Assembly: GCA_016708435.1 (NCBI GenBank)
Contig: JADJFV010000034.1
Location: 186,001-250,000, forward strand
Origin: Leptospiraceae bacterium
GTDB lineage: Bacteria > Spirochaetota > Leptospiria > Leptospirales > Leptospiraceae
Direction: 5' to 3'
Length of the DNA stretch: 64,000 bases
The notes below the pieces were generated by a model, which searched no databases, had not been told where the DNA came from, and was given only the letters and a program-made list of their open reading frames with translations. Shown here in pieces: positions 53,948 to 63,642 of this stretch; the first letter of the stretch is position 1, and each line of letters starts with the position of its first letter. The translations under genes and the position numbers were made by a program.

Positions 53948-54874
53948 ATGCATTTCACTTATAAAATTAAGTCTGAGGAAAGAGTTTTTAGCCTGCTACA
54001 ATTTCTTGCTAAGAAATATACATACTATTCTCTAGAGGATTGGAAATTACAAATCACAAAAGAAATGATTTTAGTAAATGGAGAAAAGGCAGAATTCGAC
54101 TTACTGCTAAAGGAAAATGACGAGATTTCTTTTTTGAAAGAAGATTTTGAAGAACCTTCAGTTGATGAGAATTTTTCAGTAGTTTATGAAGACGAATTCC
54201 TATTTGCGATCAATAAATCTGGCAATTTGCCAGTTCATCCTGCTGGTCGATATAGGAAGAATAACCTCACAACCATTTTACAAAATTCTAGTAAGATAAA
54301 TGGCGAAATGTATATTGTAAATCGTCTTGATCGAGAAACATCAGGAATTGTTCTATTTGGCAAATCATCCTTAGCCGCTTCTCGTTTAGGCAAATTATTC
54401 GAAAGAGGCTTAGTTAAGAAAACTTATATAAGCTATGTGGAAGGATTATTTCCTGAAAGAATTACTGCAAAAGGTTTTTTAAGTAAGGATGATTCTTCTG
54501 AGATTAGAAAGAAGAAAAAATTTTCTTATCAAAAAGCAAGTAATTCCCTTTGGGAAGTAGATACAGATTTTGAATTAATAAACACGTTCTCTGAGATATC
54601 GAAGATATATGCTTATCCACATACTGGGAAGATTCATCAGATTAGAGCCACTCTTTATTCAATCGGCTATCCGGTAGTAGGCGATAAAATGTATGGGTAT
54701 GACGAGAATCTTTTCCTAAAGTTTATAGAAACTGGAATTAGCGAAAATAAGTTTAATTTGCAAAGACAAGCTCTTCATGCATATCGTTTAGAGTTTCATC
54801 ATCCATTTACTGATTCAGATATTATTATCCACGCGGAGGAACCAGACGATATGCTAAGTCTAATGCAAAATTAG
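53948..54874 (+). CDS. RluA-family pseudouridine synthase
   Basis: An enzyme of about 308 residues. An N-terminal S4-like RNA-binding region (about 15-65) is followed by the RluA catalytic motif NRLDRETSG with the nucleophilic Asp, the segment VKKTYISYVEG, and the HTGKIHQIRATLYSIGYPVVGDKMYG block. It isomerises uridine in rRNA or tRNA; the target site is not predictable. ATG 53948 or TTG 53933 is possible. It converges with the PhyH-like gene. Confidence 0.85.
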   Translation: MHFTYKIKSEERVFSLLQFLAKKYTYYSLEDWKLQITKEMILVNGEKAEFDLLLKENDEISFLKEDFEEPSVDENFSVVYEDEFLFAINKSGNLPVHPAGRYRKNNLTTILQNSSKINGEMYIVNRLDRETSGIVLFGKSSLAASRLGKLFERGLVKKTYISYVEGLFPERITAKGFLSKDDSSEIRKKKKFSYQKASNSLWEVDTDFELINTFSEISKIYAYPHTGKIHQIRATLYSIGYPVVGDKMYGYDENLFLKFIETGISENKFNLQRQALHAYRLEFHHPFTDSDIIIHAEEPDDMLSLMQN

Positions 54875-54876
54875 AC

Positions 54877-55734
54877 TTAAATACATTGGAATCTGTGAAA
54901 AGTTTTTGCTGATAGCATATCAATTAGAATTGAGCCAGTGCTTTTATTGTCTACATTCGGGGCACAAGGTCTTTTTAAATCGAGAGTATCCACTGTCCTA
55001 AAATCTAAACTAAAACGTGTATGATTTGTTAAATTTGGAGTCGTTCCATGCAGGTGAGAAGCGGAAAATAGCAATAAGTCGCCAGCCTTACAAGGAATTT
55101 TTAATTCATTTTTTCGATTCAGTTCTTCTGTTACCTCTGGGAAGATTCTTTCTTTGTCTATTTGAGTAGATTGAAAGCCACCTGCCAAACTCCAATTTGC
55201 ATAATCAAATTCATTTGAATTATTCTTTACCGGTCTTGAAAAATAGTCGGGATAAAAGCTAAATGTATCTTTTTCATCGACATCATATAATGGAATCCAC
55301 CAATTGATCTGAGCTTCCGGATTTGCATACCATGTATCACGGTGAATCGCAAATGCAGGCTTAGCCGCTGAGATCTTATGTGCGTATGAGGTAATAGATC
55401 TTAGCCGCACTGGATCAAAAAAAATTGTTTCGATATTGAAACTCCTTTCATTCAAGATACTCCGTATAAATTTTCTTGTCTCTTGTTGATTTGAGAATAT
55501 AGGTTTTATTGCTGATAAAGTTTCAAAGAATATTTCTCTAGAAACTCTATGTTCGAATTCTCTAATATTCTCTGTCTTTAAATATTTTTGTAAAAAGCTT
55601 ATTGCGAATCTTGCTAACTCTTTTGATTTTTCGCAATTCGTAACGAGAATAATTTTTCCATTAAAAATAAGTTCTCTTGTTTCTACCAAGGAGGTATTAG
55701 TGTAAAGGATATCTGAATCATTGGCGATGTTCAT
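54877..55734 (-). CDS. Phytanoyl-CoA-hydroxylase-like Fe(II)/2-oxoglutarate oxygenase
   Basis: A 285-residue cupin-fold oxygenase. His131 and Asp133 (IHRDTW) form the HxD metal pair, with His227 or His229 (ASHLHGTTPN) as third ligand and Arg240 (TRFSLDFR) binding 2-oxoglutarate. The WWIPLYDVDEKDTFSFYPDYF block is typical for PhyH-type proteins. It hydroxylates an unknown small molecule or lipid. It is a single minus-strand gene. Confidence 0.75.
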   Translation of the reverse strand: MNIANDSDILYTNTSLVETRELIFNGKIILVTNCEKSKELARFAISFLQKYLKTENIREFEHRVSREIFFETLSAIKPIFSNQQETRKFIRSILNERSFNIETIFFDPVRLRSITSYAHKISAAKPAFAIHRDTWYANPEAQINWWIPLYDVDEKDTFSFYPDYFSRPVKNNSNEFDYANWSLAGGFQSTQIDKERIFPEVTEELNRKNELKIPCKAGDLLLFSASHLHGTTPNLTNHTRFSLDFRTVDTLDLKRPCAPNVDNKSTGSILIDMLSAKTFHRFQCI

Positions 55735-55879
55735 TGGGATGTTAAATATGTCTTTCGTTCTAGAAACTCTAGACTTTAAGAAAAGAGATGCTAATTGATA
55801 GGAGTTTTTGAGTTTACTTAGAAGAGAAGGAAATTCCGAGCCTTAGTAGCCCGCTCGGAATTTTAAAGACCTTAATAAA

Positions 55880-57028
55880 TTATTTTGAAACGCCGAGCGC
55901 TCTAACTGTAGTCATATTGATGTGCTTTCCCTCATCAACAGGTAGGTTTTTGCTTTTTTGAAACTCATTCAGAGCTTTGAAAGTTCCTGCATCTGCATTT
56001 CCCTCTGTAGAACCAGGATCAAATCCAGCTGCTTTTAGAGCTTTTTGAACTTCGCTGAGTTTTTCTTTGGTTGTATTGTTTTCACAAAGAATTTCTCTCC
56101 ACTCTGATTTTTCAGGTTGGTCGATAACTTTCTTGGAAACAGTCTGGTATTCTGCCGGGACAGCTGCTTTGAATTCTTTTTCTGGTTCAACTAGTTTTTG
56201 AATTTGAACAGTTCTGTATTCTGCTGGAATTTCGATTGTTTTAGTTGTTGCAGGAGTTTTAAGAACTTGTTTTTGTATGACGGATTTTTCTTCAGGAACA
56301 TCTACTTCTTTGGTCGAAGCAGGAGTCTTAATAACTTCTTTAGATACCATTTTGTATGTTGGAGGAACTTCAACTAGACATTTAATACCTGTGGTTGAGT
56401 CTTTTTTCCACTCAGTGTAACCTTCTTTATCCACGACTTTTTCTTCTACAGTTTCATACACTGCAGGAATTTGTTCGATTTTTTTTCCAGCAGCTCTAAC
56501 AACTACTGTTTCTTCTACCATTTCGTAAGTAGCGGGAATTGTTTCTGTTGTAGTGGAAGCTGGTTTAACTAAAACTTGTTCAAAGGTGGATTCGTAACGA
56601 GCCGGAATAATTTCAATCTTTTCTGTTGCTGCTCTTTTAACAACATTTTCATTCACTTCTCTGTATGTAGCAGGTGAATAAACGGGAATCCAACATTGAC
56701 CAGCTTTTGCTAGAGGTGGATTTTCAGGTAAAGAGCCTAACTTATTCGTTGCTGATTCGTCTGCACTTCGCATTCCTACTTTTTCTTTGTCTGCAGATGC
56801 ATCACCTGAGCCACTTCTAGTTGAGGCTGGTGCAGTCTTCGCATCCTTAGAAACTGCTGCATCCTTTGAGTCTTTTACATCTTTTGAGTCTTTGGCATCT
56901 TTTGAGTCTTTGGCATCTTTTGTGCTAGCTGCGTCCTTTGCATCTTTTTTAGGTGCACTGCTACAAGTAGCAAAGACTGCTAAGACGATTGACACAAGTA
57001 TAACTTTAAAGCTAAAATTTCTTAACAT
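55880..57028 (-). CDS. Repetitive lipoprotein with C-terminal peptidoglycan-binding-like domain
   Basis: A 382-residue protein. Lipobox FATCS has Cys near residue 22. A Lys-Asp-rich tract (about residues 28-65) repeats the five-residue unit DSKDA/KDAKD and is followed by a Ser/Asp linker. From about 110 to 330, repeats of about 35 residues of the form (I)PAxYExVxExVVxxAxxxxIE recur five to six times. Residues about 320-382 look like a peptidoglycan-binding-1 domain (EVQKALKAAGFDPGSTEGNADAGTFKALNEFQKS). It probably sits on the outer membrane and binds the cell wall. The Lys-Asp tract is encoded by a near-perfect DNA repeat and is likely to vary in length. Confidence 0.75.
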   Translation of the reverse strand: MLRNFSFKVILVSIVLAVFATCSSAPKKDAKDAASTKDAKDSKDAKDSKDVKDSKDAAVSKDAKTAPASTRSGSGDASADKEKVGMRSADESATNKLGSLPENPPLAKAGQCWIPVYSPATYREVNENVVKRAATEKIEIIPARYESTFEQVLVKPASTTTETIPATYEMVEETVVVRAAGKKIEQIPAVYETVEEKVVDKEGYTEWKKDSTTGIKCLVEVPPTYKMVSKEVIKTPASTKEVDVPEEKSVIQKQVLKTPATTKTIEIPAEYRTVQIQKLVEPEKEFKAAVPAEYQTVSKKVIDQPEKSEWREILCENNTTKEKLSEVQKALKAAGFDPGSTEGNADAGTFKALNEFQKSKNLPVDEGKHINMTTVRALGVSK

Positions 57029-57335
57029 TTTTTATTCTCCAATATATCGATTGTAACCATGTAGTTTACTAAATAGAAAAAAGTAAAGTAGACTTTTCGC
57101 TACGATAAATACATCGTGATATTTTTTAATTTTCTTGAGGATTGTTTTTTAAGGTATACAGACTTCCAGTGGCTGTCCTAACTTGCATTGCAAATTGTCA
57201 TTGAGTCCAACTTTGTTTTCTCCTTTTGACTGTTTCTTGTTCGGTTTTATTTACAAAATAAGTGCCCTTAGTATTTGTATTTTTTTGGAATTTCAGTTGA
57301 TTCTTTGCTGTGCATTAATATTGTTTAATACGACT

Positions 57336-58622
57336 ATGGCAAGTGAAATTCCACTCGGGGTAAATCCCCGAAAAATGATTCCCTATAATGTTTTGATTGC
57401 AGATGATTCCATTACAGAGCGCAAATTGATTCAGCAATTTCTAAAATCAGCAGATTTTACGATCATTGGTGAAGCCATTAATGGGGAAGAAGCGATTCAT
57501 AAATTGACTGCACTTCATGGGCAGGTAGATATTCTATGCATTGATTATCGAATGCCGGATATGAATGGGGCAGAAGTCATTCAACAACTGCGCCCCCTTT
57601 TTCCTAAGTTGATTATTATTCTGATTACAGCACACACTGAAAAGGAAATTGTAGAGGAGGCAGTAAGACTAAAAGTTAATGCTTTCCTTGTTAAGCCAAT
57701 TTCGAAATCATCCGTCTATGAAAAGCTGACTTTTCTTTTGGGAAGAAGAGATCTCGCGGACAAGATGGTAGTCGGCTATAAGCCAGGTGCCATTAAGCTA
57801 AGTGAAATTCAAATTCCACCTTTGCGTGATGTAATGAATCGAGTTATTACATTTGATTCAAAAAAATTTGGGGGAAGTGCAGAGCTCGAAACCATTATCG
57901 CTCCTGACAAAGCTTTGAGTGCTGATATACTACGAATTGCGAATTCCAGTTTTTATGGTAGACCAGGAACCGTGGATACATTGAAGACAGCGATTACTTT
58001 GATTGGTCTAACTACAATTAAAAATATTGTAGTTCTTCAATTTCGGAAAAATTTCACAAAGAATTTACCACAAGCTTTGTTTAAGAAGCATTTGAATGAA
58101 ATACCTTTGCTAACCGGTCTTATTGCAATGGACTTAACTGCCCCGCTGAATCTAAAGAATCTCAATGATCAAATTGTTGTCAGTTCCACTCTTAGGAAAG
58201 TTGGTATGACTATATTAGCACAAAATCTTAAGCTTAGGTATTTAGACATTATTAAATTATTTGAATATGGGTCAAAACCATTAGCCCAACTAGAAAGAGA
58301 AGAACTGAACATTGATCATATACAAATTGGAATCAAAGTTTTTAAACTCTGGAAAATGCCTAGAAGTCTACAAAAAATAGTGGCTAATCAGTCTTTTGCG
58401 CTTAAGGATATACAGGAAGTAGCGGATATAGACAGGTTGCTTAGAATTGCTGAAATTTTTGCAATGCAAATGTTAGGTGTAACGATTAATGAGGAAGATA
58501 TTGAAATTTTATCAACTACACTTCAATTCTATAGAGCGCCGGAAGAATTAGCAGCATTGTTCAACGAAGATTATTACACAAATATAAAAAGTCATCCATT
58601 CTTTGATTCGTTACAATCGTAG
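57336..58622 (+). CDS. Response regulator with HDOD output domain
   Basis: A 428-residue protein. A receiver domain (15-130) has Asp24, phospho-acceptor Asp70 (LCIDYRMPD) and Lys120 (FLVKPIS). An HDOD domain at about 150-350 follows (IQIPPLRDVMNRVITFD...ILRIANSSFYGRPGTVDTL). HDOD proteins link to c-di-GMP or general control networks. The frame is open further up to TTG 57183, but ATG 57336 (MASEIPLGVN) is the likely start, because the upstream translation is a hydrophobic non-receiver stretch. No histidine kinase is adjacent. Confidence 0.85.
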   Translation: MASEIPLGVNPRKMIPYNVLIADDSITERKLIQQFLKSADFTIIGEAINGEEAIHKLTALHGQVDILCIDYRMPDMNGAEVIQQLRPLFPKLIIILITAHTEKEIVEEAVRLKVNAFLVKPISKSSVYEKLTFLLGRRDLADKMVVGYKPGAIKLSEIQIPPLRDVMNRVITFDSKKFGGSAELETIIAPDKALSADILRIANSSFYGRPGTVDTLKTAITLIGLTTIKNIVVLQFRKNFTKNLPQALFKKHLNEIPLLTGLIAMDLTAPLNLKNLNDQIVVSSTLRKVGMTILAQNLKLRYLDIIKLFEYGSKPLAQLEREELNIDHIQIGIKVFKLWKMPRSLQKIVANQSFALKDIQEVADIDRLLRIAEIFAMQMLGVTINEEDIEILSTTLQFYRAPEELAALFNEDYYTNIKSHPFFDSLQS

Positions 58623-58685
58623 AAAAGACTTAAATTTTTTTTGAATGGATTTTTATCACTACCTTTTCATATTTGTATTTGATAC

Positions 58686-59357
58686 ATGAAATATATTGTC
58701 GTCAGTCATATTGTAAAATTTATTTTGTCTTTTTGGTTTCTATTCATTCGAAAACAAAAATACTTTGTTCCTGAAGAAACAGAAAAATATTTAAAGCAAA
58801 AGAATGGTTTTATATTTGCAGGCTGGCACAATCAAATTCTATCTCTTACAAGGCACGTGGCTCATTATTTACAAAGAGATAGACATATCCTATTAACACC
58901 CTTGGTTTCTCTTTCTAAAGATGGAGAGTTTATCTACCAAACGTTTCTTCGATTTAAAATGGAATCAGTGCGAGGCTCTACAAGTCGTGGTGGATCTACT
59001 GCACTTCGCCAAATTTTAAAAGCAATCAAAGAAGGGCGTGTTCCGATATTTACTCCTGACGGACCTCGCGGACCTGCTTTAAAGGTTCAAACTGGTGTGA
59101 TTCAAATGGCTTCTCTTACTAGGCTTCCAATTATAACTTTCTACTCTAAGTTTGATGAATACTATGAATTCAAAAGTTGGGATAGACAGAGATTCCCTAA
59201 ATTCTTAGCAAGAGAATGGGTGGATTATTCGGAACCTTTTTTTGTCCCAGAGAAAATCGAAAATTATGAAGAGTATGCGCTAGAATTAGAGAAGCGAATG
59301 ATAGAACAGATGTCTCGCTTGGATAAAATTGTAGAAGACGCTAAATCATCGAGGTAA
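58686..59357 (+). CDS. DUF374 lysophospholipid acyltransferase-like protein
   Basis: A 223-residue protein of the DUF374 family, related to LPLAT acyltransferases. The N-terminus is hydrophobic (YIVVSHIVKFILSFWFLFI). The block FAGWHNQILSL may hold the catalytic His, and FTPDGPRGPALKVQTGVIQMASLT is the family signature. It may acylate lipid A or a glycerolipid. It begins a run with sppA and an MBOAT, each following within a few bases. Confidence 0.78.
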   Translation: MKYIVVSHIVKFILSFWFLFIRKQKYFVPEETEKYLKQKNGFIFAGWHNQILSLTRHVAHYLQRDRHILLTPLVSLSKDGEFIYQTFLRFKMESVRGSTSRGGSTALRQILKAIKEGRVPIFTPDGPRGPALKVQTGVIQMASLTRLPIITFYSKFDEYYEFKSWDRQRFPKFLAREWVDYSEPFFVPEKIENYEEYALELEKRMIEQMSRLDKIVEDAKSSR

Positions 59358-59358
59358 T

Positions 59359-60381
59359 ATGTTTATAAATTCAATCTTTCCTAAAAGAAGGCATTCCATT
59401 CTAATCCTTTTTTCTATCTTTTATTTGAACGCGTGCATTATTGGAAATTCAATTAAATTTCCCTCTCTAGGTCCCGAGCGTGAAGCGGAGCTTACCGAAC
59501 ATATAATGGAAGGAGTAGATAAAGATAAAATTTTAATCCTTTCTATTGATGGAGTAATCTCGGAAAATCCAAGTGGCGGAAATATTTTCGGGGGAGGCGG
59601 GAGTGAATCAACAGTATCCGCTATTATCAACGATCTTTTTAAAGCTAGTTTCGATAGAGACATCAAAGGAATTATCTTAAAGGTAAATTCGCCCGGAGGC
59701 ACTGTTACCGGAAGTGATCTGATCTATCGAGAATTAATGAAACACAAAGCAACAACGGGAATTCCAATCGTCGCATTATTTATGGATAAAGCTGCGAGTG
59801 GGGGTTATTACGTCGCTATGTCAGCGGATAAAATTGTTTCTCTCCCGACTGCTGTGACTGGTTCTGTTGGAGTTATACTATCAGGGTTTAATGTAAAAGA
59901 AGGACTTGATAAGATTGGTGTAAAAGATCAGTCGATTACTTCTGGTGCGAATAAAGCCATCGGCTCTCCTTTTGCGGAAATGAAACCAGAACAAAAAGCG
60001 ATTTTGCAATCTATAGTTAATAATCTATACGAAAGATTTTTCAATATAGTAAAAATGAATCGTCAGAATGTTTCAGATGCAAAGCTAAGAGAAATCTGTG
60101 ATGGAAGAATTTTTACTGCCGATCAGGCATTAAAAGAAGGGATGATAGATAAAATTGGTTACTTTGAAGAGACTGTCGCTGAGCTAATGAAAATGGATAA
60201 GTATGCAAGAATTGCAACACCAAATAATTCTAGACCACGAATTGTCTATTACTCTCATTTCAAGCAAAAAGTCCGTAGCGTCTACCAAATATTAGCCGAA
60301 GAGTCCAATACTTTCGGTGCTCTGGAAAGTATTCTTAAGACTACTACAGAAGTAAAATTTATGTATCTCTGGTCTTATTAA
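59359..60381 (+). CDS. sppA: Signal peptide peptidase SppA (S49 family), lipoprotein-like
   Basis: A 340-residue serine peptidase. The N-terminus has a signal peptide with lipobox-like YLNAC near residue 28. The catalytic Ser is in DKAASGGYYVAMSADKIV and the general-base Lys in SGANKAIGSPF. It degrades leftover signal peptides in the membrane or periplasm. It starts one base after the DUF374 gene and shares one base with the MBOAT start (TAATG). Confidence 0.88.
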   Translation: MFINSIFPKRRHSILILFSIFYLNACIIGNSIKFPSLGPEREAELTEHIMEGVDKDKILILSIDGVISENPSGGNIFGGGGSESTVSAIINDLFKASFDRDIKGIILKVNSPGGTVTGSDLIYRELMKHKATTGIPIVALFMDKAASGGYYVAMSADKIVSLPTAVTGSVGVILSGFNVKEGLDKIGVKDQSITSGANKAIGSPFAEMKPEQKAILQSIVNNLYERFFNIVKMNRQNVSDAKLREICDGRIFTADQALKEGMIDKIGYFEETVAELMKMDKYARIATPNNSRPRIVYYSHFKQKVRSVYQILAEESNTFGALESILKTTTEVKFMYLWSY

Positions 60382-61796
60382 TGCTTTTTAATTCTATTCC
60401 TTTTTTAATTCTATTTCTATTTACGTATCTCCTTTATTGGAATATTGATGATAAGTATAAAAAGTATGTCCTAGCTGGTTCTTCCTTTCTTTTCTATTTA
60501 TACTACGATGTGTTAGCTACAGTTCATTTCTTCACTGTCATTGCTGTGAATTTCTATTTTAGTGAAAAAATGTTCATCGCAAAACAGAAAGGTGAGGATA
60601 CAGGCAAACTGTTAAAAATAATTCTTGGTCTTAATCTTGTAAATCTTGCCTTCTTCAAATACTTTTACTTTTTACTGGATTCTTTTTTTAGCTTAACCAA
60701 TTCTCAGATGTTCAAGGATCTGTCTTCTTCGGTTAATATTATTTTACCACTCGCAATTAGTTTTTATACCTTTCAACTGATTGCAATTCAAGTAGATATT
60801 CATAGAGGTAGAGTTCTTGAAAAAATTACATTCTTTGATTATACAATATTCATAATTTTCTTTCCGCAATTGATTGCCGGACCAATTATGAGAACTTCAG
60901 ATTTTCTTCCGCGCTTAAGTAAGCCAGTCATTACTTCAGATTCTATGAAGAGCGGCATATTCCTGTTAATCATTGGGCTTTTTAAAAAAGTAGTCATTGC
61001 TGATAATGTGGGTTCTCTCATTGCTCCTGTTTATATGGATCCAGATAAATATCATTTTGTTTCGATATTCATTGCTTTTTTGGGTTTTGCTGCACAGGTC
61101 TATTCTGATTTTAGTGGCTATACGGATATGGCTCGCGGACTTGCTCTTCTTTTAGGTTTTGAAATACCGGAAAATTTTACAGGTCCATTTTATTCGGCTT
61201 CATTTTCAGAGTTATGGTCTAGATGGCATATCACTCTTTCTACCTGGTTACGGGATTACCTTTATATACCACTTGGTGGAAATGCAAAAGGCTTTCACAT
61301 GAGCAATGTAAATATGTTCATTACGATGGTACTAGGAGGGTTATGGCATGGTGCAAATCTCGCCTTTATACTCTGGGGTGCTTACTTTGGCATAATCCTT
61401 TGGATAGAAAGAATTTTCTTTAGCAAAGGTTACAGTCTTGTTCCTAAGAATCCAATTTTACTTTTCTTTAAGAGAATGTTTGTGTTCGTATTGTTTTCTC
61501 TCTCTGCCATTTTCTTTCGAAGTGGTGCCTATGGAACTGATTCATCGGCAGTCATGTATAAATTAGCGTCTGATTTCTTTGGAATGAATAAGGGGAGAGG
61601 AATTTCTGGAAGAGATGAAGTCATCCTTTATATCTTTCTTGCCTTGTTGCTTAATTTTTTCCAATACAATCCACAGATTGTATCTCGATGGAAAAAATAT
61701 CAGAATTTTCTACTTCCAGTCGCATCCCTATTGATTTTCTTACTGTTGGGTCTTTTTGGGGACGGGGGCGGCGATTTCATTTACTTCCAGTTTTAA
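60381..61796 (+). CDS. MBOAT-family O-acyltransferase (second copy in window)
   Basis: A 471-residue polytopic protein with the same marks as the MBOAT at 8643: FFPQLIAGPIMR near 165, SELWSRWHITLSTWLRDYLYIPLGG near 280-300, and the presumed catalytic His in GGLWHGANLAF near 330. The two are related but not close copies. It follows sppA with a one-base overlap, and a lipoprotein gene follows. No SGNH partner lies next to it. The acyl acceptor is unknown. Confidence 0.85.
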   Translation: MLFNSIPFLILFLFTYLLYWNIDDKYKKYVLAGSSFLFYLYYDVLATVHFFTVIAVNFYFSEKMFIAKQKGEDTGKLLKIILGLNLVNLAFFKYFYFLLDSFFSLTNSQMFKDLSSSVNIILPLAISFYTFQLIAIQVDIHRGRVLEKITFFDYTIFIIFFPQLIAGPIMRTSDFLPRLSKPVITSDSMKSGIFLLIIGLFKKVVIADNVGSLIAPVYMDPDKYHFVSIFIAFLGFAAQVYSDFSGYTDMARGLALLLGFEIPENFTGPFYSASFSELWSRWHITLSTWLRDYLYIPLGGNAKGFHMSNVNMFITMVLGGLWHGANLAFILWGAYFGIILWIERIFFSKGYSLVPKNPILLFFKRMFVFVLFSLSAIFFRSGAYGTDSSAVMYKLASDFFGMNKGRGISGRDEVILYIFLALLLNFFQYNPQIVSRWKKYQNFLLPVASLLIFLLLGLFGDGGGDFIYFQF

Positions 61797-61808
61797 GGCT
61801 CTAAGAAG

Positions 61809-62381
61809 ATGAGCAGGCTATTTGTATGTTTCGCCTTGTTATTTATTGGTTGTCAAAGACAGTGGTATCGTAGTCTGCCTGGCGAAAGGGAAGTATCTAC
61901 ACATAATTTCTACGGTTTATGGCAAAAGAAAACAAATCCCCGCTCGCCTATAAATTCTTCTTGGCACAAGAATTGGTGGTCAGAAAAGATTCATCTAAGG
62001 CAAGATCAAACATTTGTAAAAATTTATGAATCTGAGGATTTGATAGGTAAAACATCAATTCGACGTAAGGTAGAAGGAAAAGGGACCTTTAGAACTCATA
62101 AGAATTGGATTCTTCTTGAAACCAAGCAAATTGAGCAAATAGAATGGCAGGGAGAAGAATTAAAAAAAAAAGAAAGTAAAGAAGTAGATTCGGCATTGCT
62201 ATATTATTATTATCTTGAGGGAAATCTGATTATTCCGATGATTTATGATATGGGCTACAATGAGAAAGATTTTGGAGTCAAAGACGGAGTTTTTATACCG
62301 TATGATGAAAAAAATTCTACTTTTTTCAGTATATTAAAATATATGCTTTCAAAGAATTTCAGTCTCATGCTTACTATCTAG
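61809..62381 (+). CDS. Predicted lipoprotein
   Basis: A 190-residue protein with a short lipoprotein signal (LFVCFALLFIGC, Cys near residue 15) and no known domain. The mature part is basic, Trp- and Lys-rich, with a lipocalin-like alternating pattern (TFVKIYESEDLIGKTSIRRKVEGKGTFRTHKNWILLETKQIEQIEW). It lies twelve bases after the MBOAT gene and precedes the PP2C gene by a few bases. Function unknown. Confidence 0.6.
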   Translation: MSRLFVCFALLFIGCQRQWYRSLPGEREVSTHNFYGLWQKKTNPRSPINSSWHKNWWSEKIHLRQDQTFVKIYESEDLIGKTSIRRKVEGKGTFRTHKNWILLETKQIEQIEWQGEELKKKESKEVDSALLYYYYLEGNLIIPMIYDMGYNEKDFGVKDGVFIPYDEKNSTFFSILKYMLSKNFSLMLTI

Positions 62382-62397
62382 GAAATTGAGAAATAAG

Positions 62398-63399
62398 ATG
62401 ACGAATCCATTTAGCGTCTACAAACAGCGTAAATATACAATTATTTTAAAGAATAGTATTCTATTATTTTTTTCGCTCATACTCGTTTTTTTCCTTGATC
62501 AAATGAATTTTATCAAGATAGGTCATAGTATATTCTGGCTTTGTTATAATTTTATTTGCATTATAGCCTTTTTCCTTTTGAATTTCCCTGAGCTTAAATA
62601 TTTGAAGAGTCTTTTAGATTTATTGAATTACTTTCATACAAGCGAGAGTCATTCTTTAGATTTTGTAAACTTGAACCTTCAAACTTTTGTCTTTCCACTC
62701 AATCTAAATGATGAAAACTTTGAAGTATTCGGAAAACTACAACCGGCAACGTATCTGGGTGGAGATATTATCAATCATGCGCGTGACAGAGAAGGAAACT
62801 ATTGGTTTGCTGTTGGGGATGCCTCCGGTCATGATTTAAACTCTCATCTATTCAGTATGATGATATTAAATCAAATGAACTATCTAGTCAATTTAGCTAA
62901 GACTCCGAAAGAGATGAATGCAATGATGAATCAAGTCTTAAAGGAGAGAATCCAAAGTTATCCTATTCCTGTAAATAGCTATGCCTCCCTGGGATTATTG
63001 AAAGCAGATCCAAATGGAAAATTTCAGCACTATGGGCTGCATCCTAATTTTCTTTTGTATAGAGCGGATAAGAAAGATATTGAGATTATTGAAACGAGCG
63101 GACATTTTATAGGGATCGAAGTATCGAATGCATTTCACTCTAATTCAAAAGAAGATCATGAGGATAGGTCATTTACTATGGACAAGGGAGATATTCTTTT
63201 TTGTTTTACAGATGGTTTATTTGAACAGAGAAACAAAGAGCGAAAGTATTTTGGTTATCGTTTATACGAGTTTATTAAAACAGAAGATAAGAGTAATTTT
63301 CCTCAATTTGCTAAAAGATTATTTGATTCAGTTCGAGAGTTTGCAGGAACAAAGAACATTGATGATGATATGACAATTCTTATTATACGAAAGAAGTAA
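62398..63399 (+). CDS. Membrane-anchored PP2C (SpoIIE-type) phosphatase
   Basis: A 333-residue protein with two N-terminal membrane helices (IILKNSILLFFSLILVFFLD; SIFWLCYNFICIIAFFLL) and a SpoIIE-type PP2C domain at about 95-333. Metal-binding motifs are YLGGDIIN, VGDASGHDLNSHL, CFTDGLFEQ and DDDMTILIIRK. It differs from the GAF-bearing phosphatase at 29523 in having a membrane rather than a sensor domain. The ATG at 62398 was used; an in-frame TTG lies at 62386. It is the last gene of this run. Confidence 0.85.
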   Translation: MTNPFSVYKQRKYTIILKNSILLFFSLILVFFLDQMNFIKIGHSIFWLCYNFICIIAFFLLNFPELKYLKSLLDLLNYFHTSESHSLDFVNLNLQTFVFPLNLNDENFEVFGKLQPATYLGGDIINHARDREGNYWFAVGDASGHDLNSHLFSMMILNQMNYLVNLAKTPKEMNAMMNQVLKERIQSYPIPVNSYASLGLLKADPNGKFQHYGLHPNFLLYRADKKDIEIIETSGHFIGIEVSNAFHSNSKEDHEDRSFTMDKGDILFCFTDGLFEQRNKERKYFGYRLYEFIKTEDKSNFPQFAKRLFDSVREFAGTKNIDDDMTILIIRKK

Positions 63400-63426
63400 G
63401 TCTATCGGTATCTACTCAGAATTTTT

Positions 63427-63621
63427 TGCCACAAAGGCACAGAGTCACGGAGGATTATGGAATCGTGCCAATTTAATTCATGTGCATCATGTGAAATAGA
63501 GCTAATAAAAAAAAATCGAGTTTTAACTGAATATTAGTAGCCTGAATTACGAAAACAAACAAATTTTTTTGAAGAAGACTCTCTCGACATTTCTCAGTGT
63601 CTCAGTGTCTCAGTGGCAAAG
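63427..63621. repeat. Imperfect inverted repeat of CACAGAG-type motifs
   Basis: The left arm TTGCCACAAAGGCACAGAG (63427-63445, continuing TCACGGAGG) is matched by the right arm 63591-63621, which reads TTCTCAGTGTCTCAGTGTCTCAG and TGGCAAAG; in reverse it gives TTTGCCACTGAGACACTGAG. The right arm itself repeats CTCAGTGT. The whole is about 195 bp and could be a non-autonomous mobile element or a common intergenic repeat. Confidence 0.5.
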
Positions 63622-63642
63622 CATTATGCTGAGTAGTTACGT

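Noticed and set aside
57183..57335. Longer start (TTG) for the response regulator
   Set aside because: The upstream translation is a hydrophobic stretch unlike a receiver domain; ATG 57336 gives a standard start.
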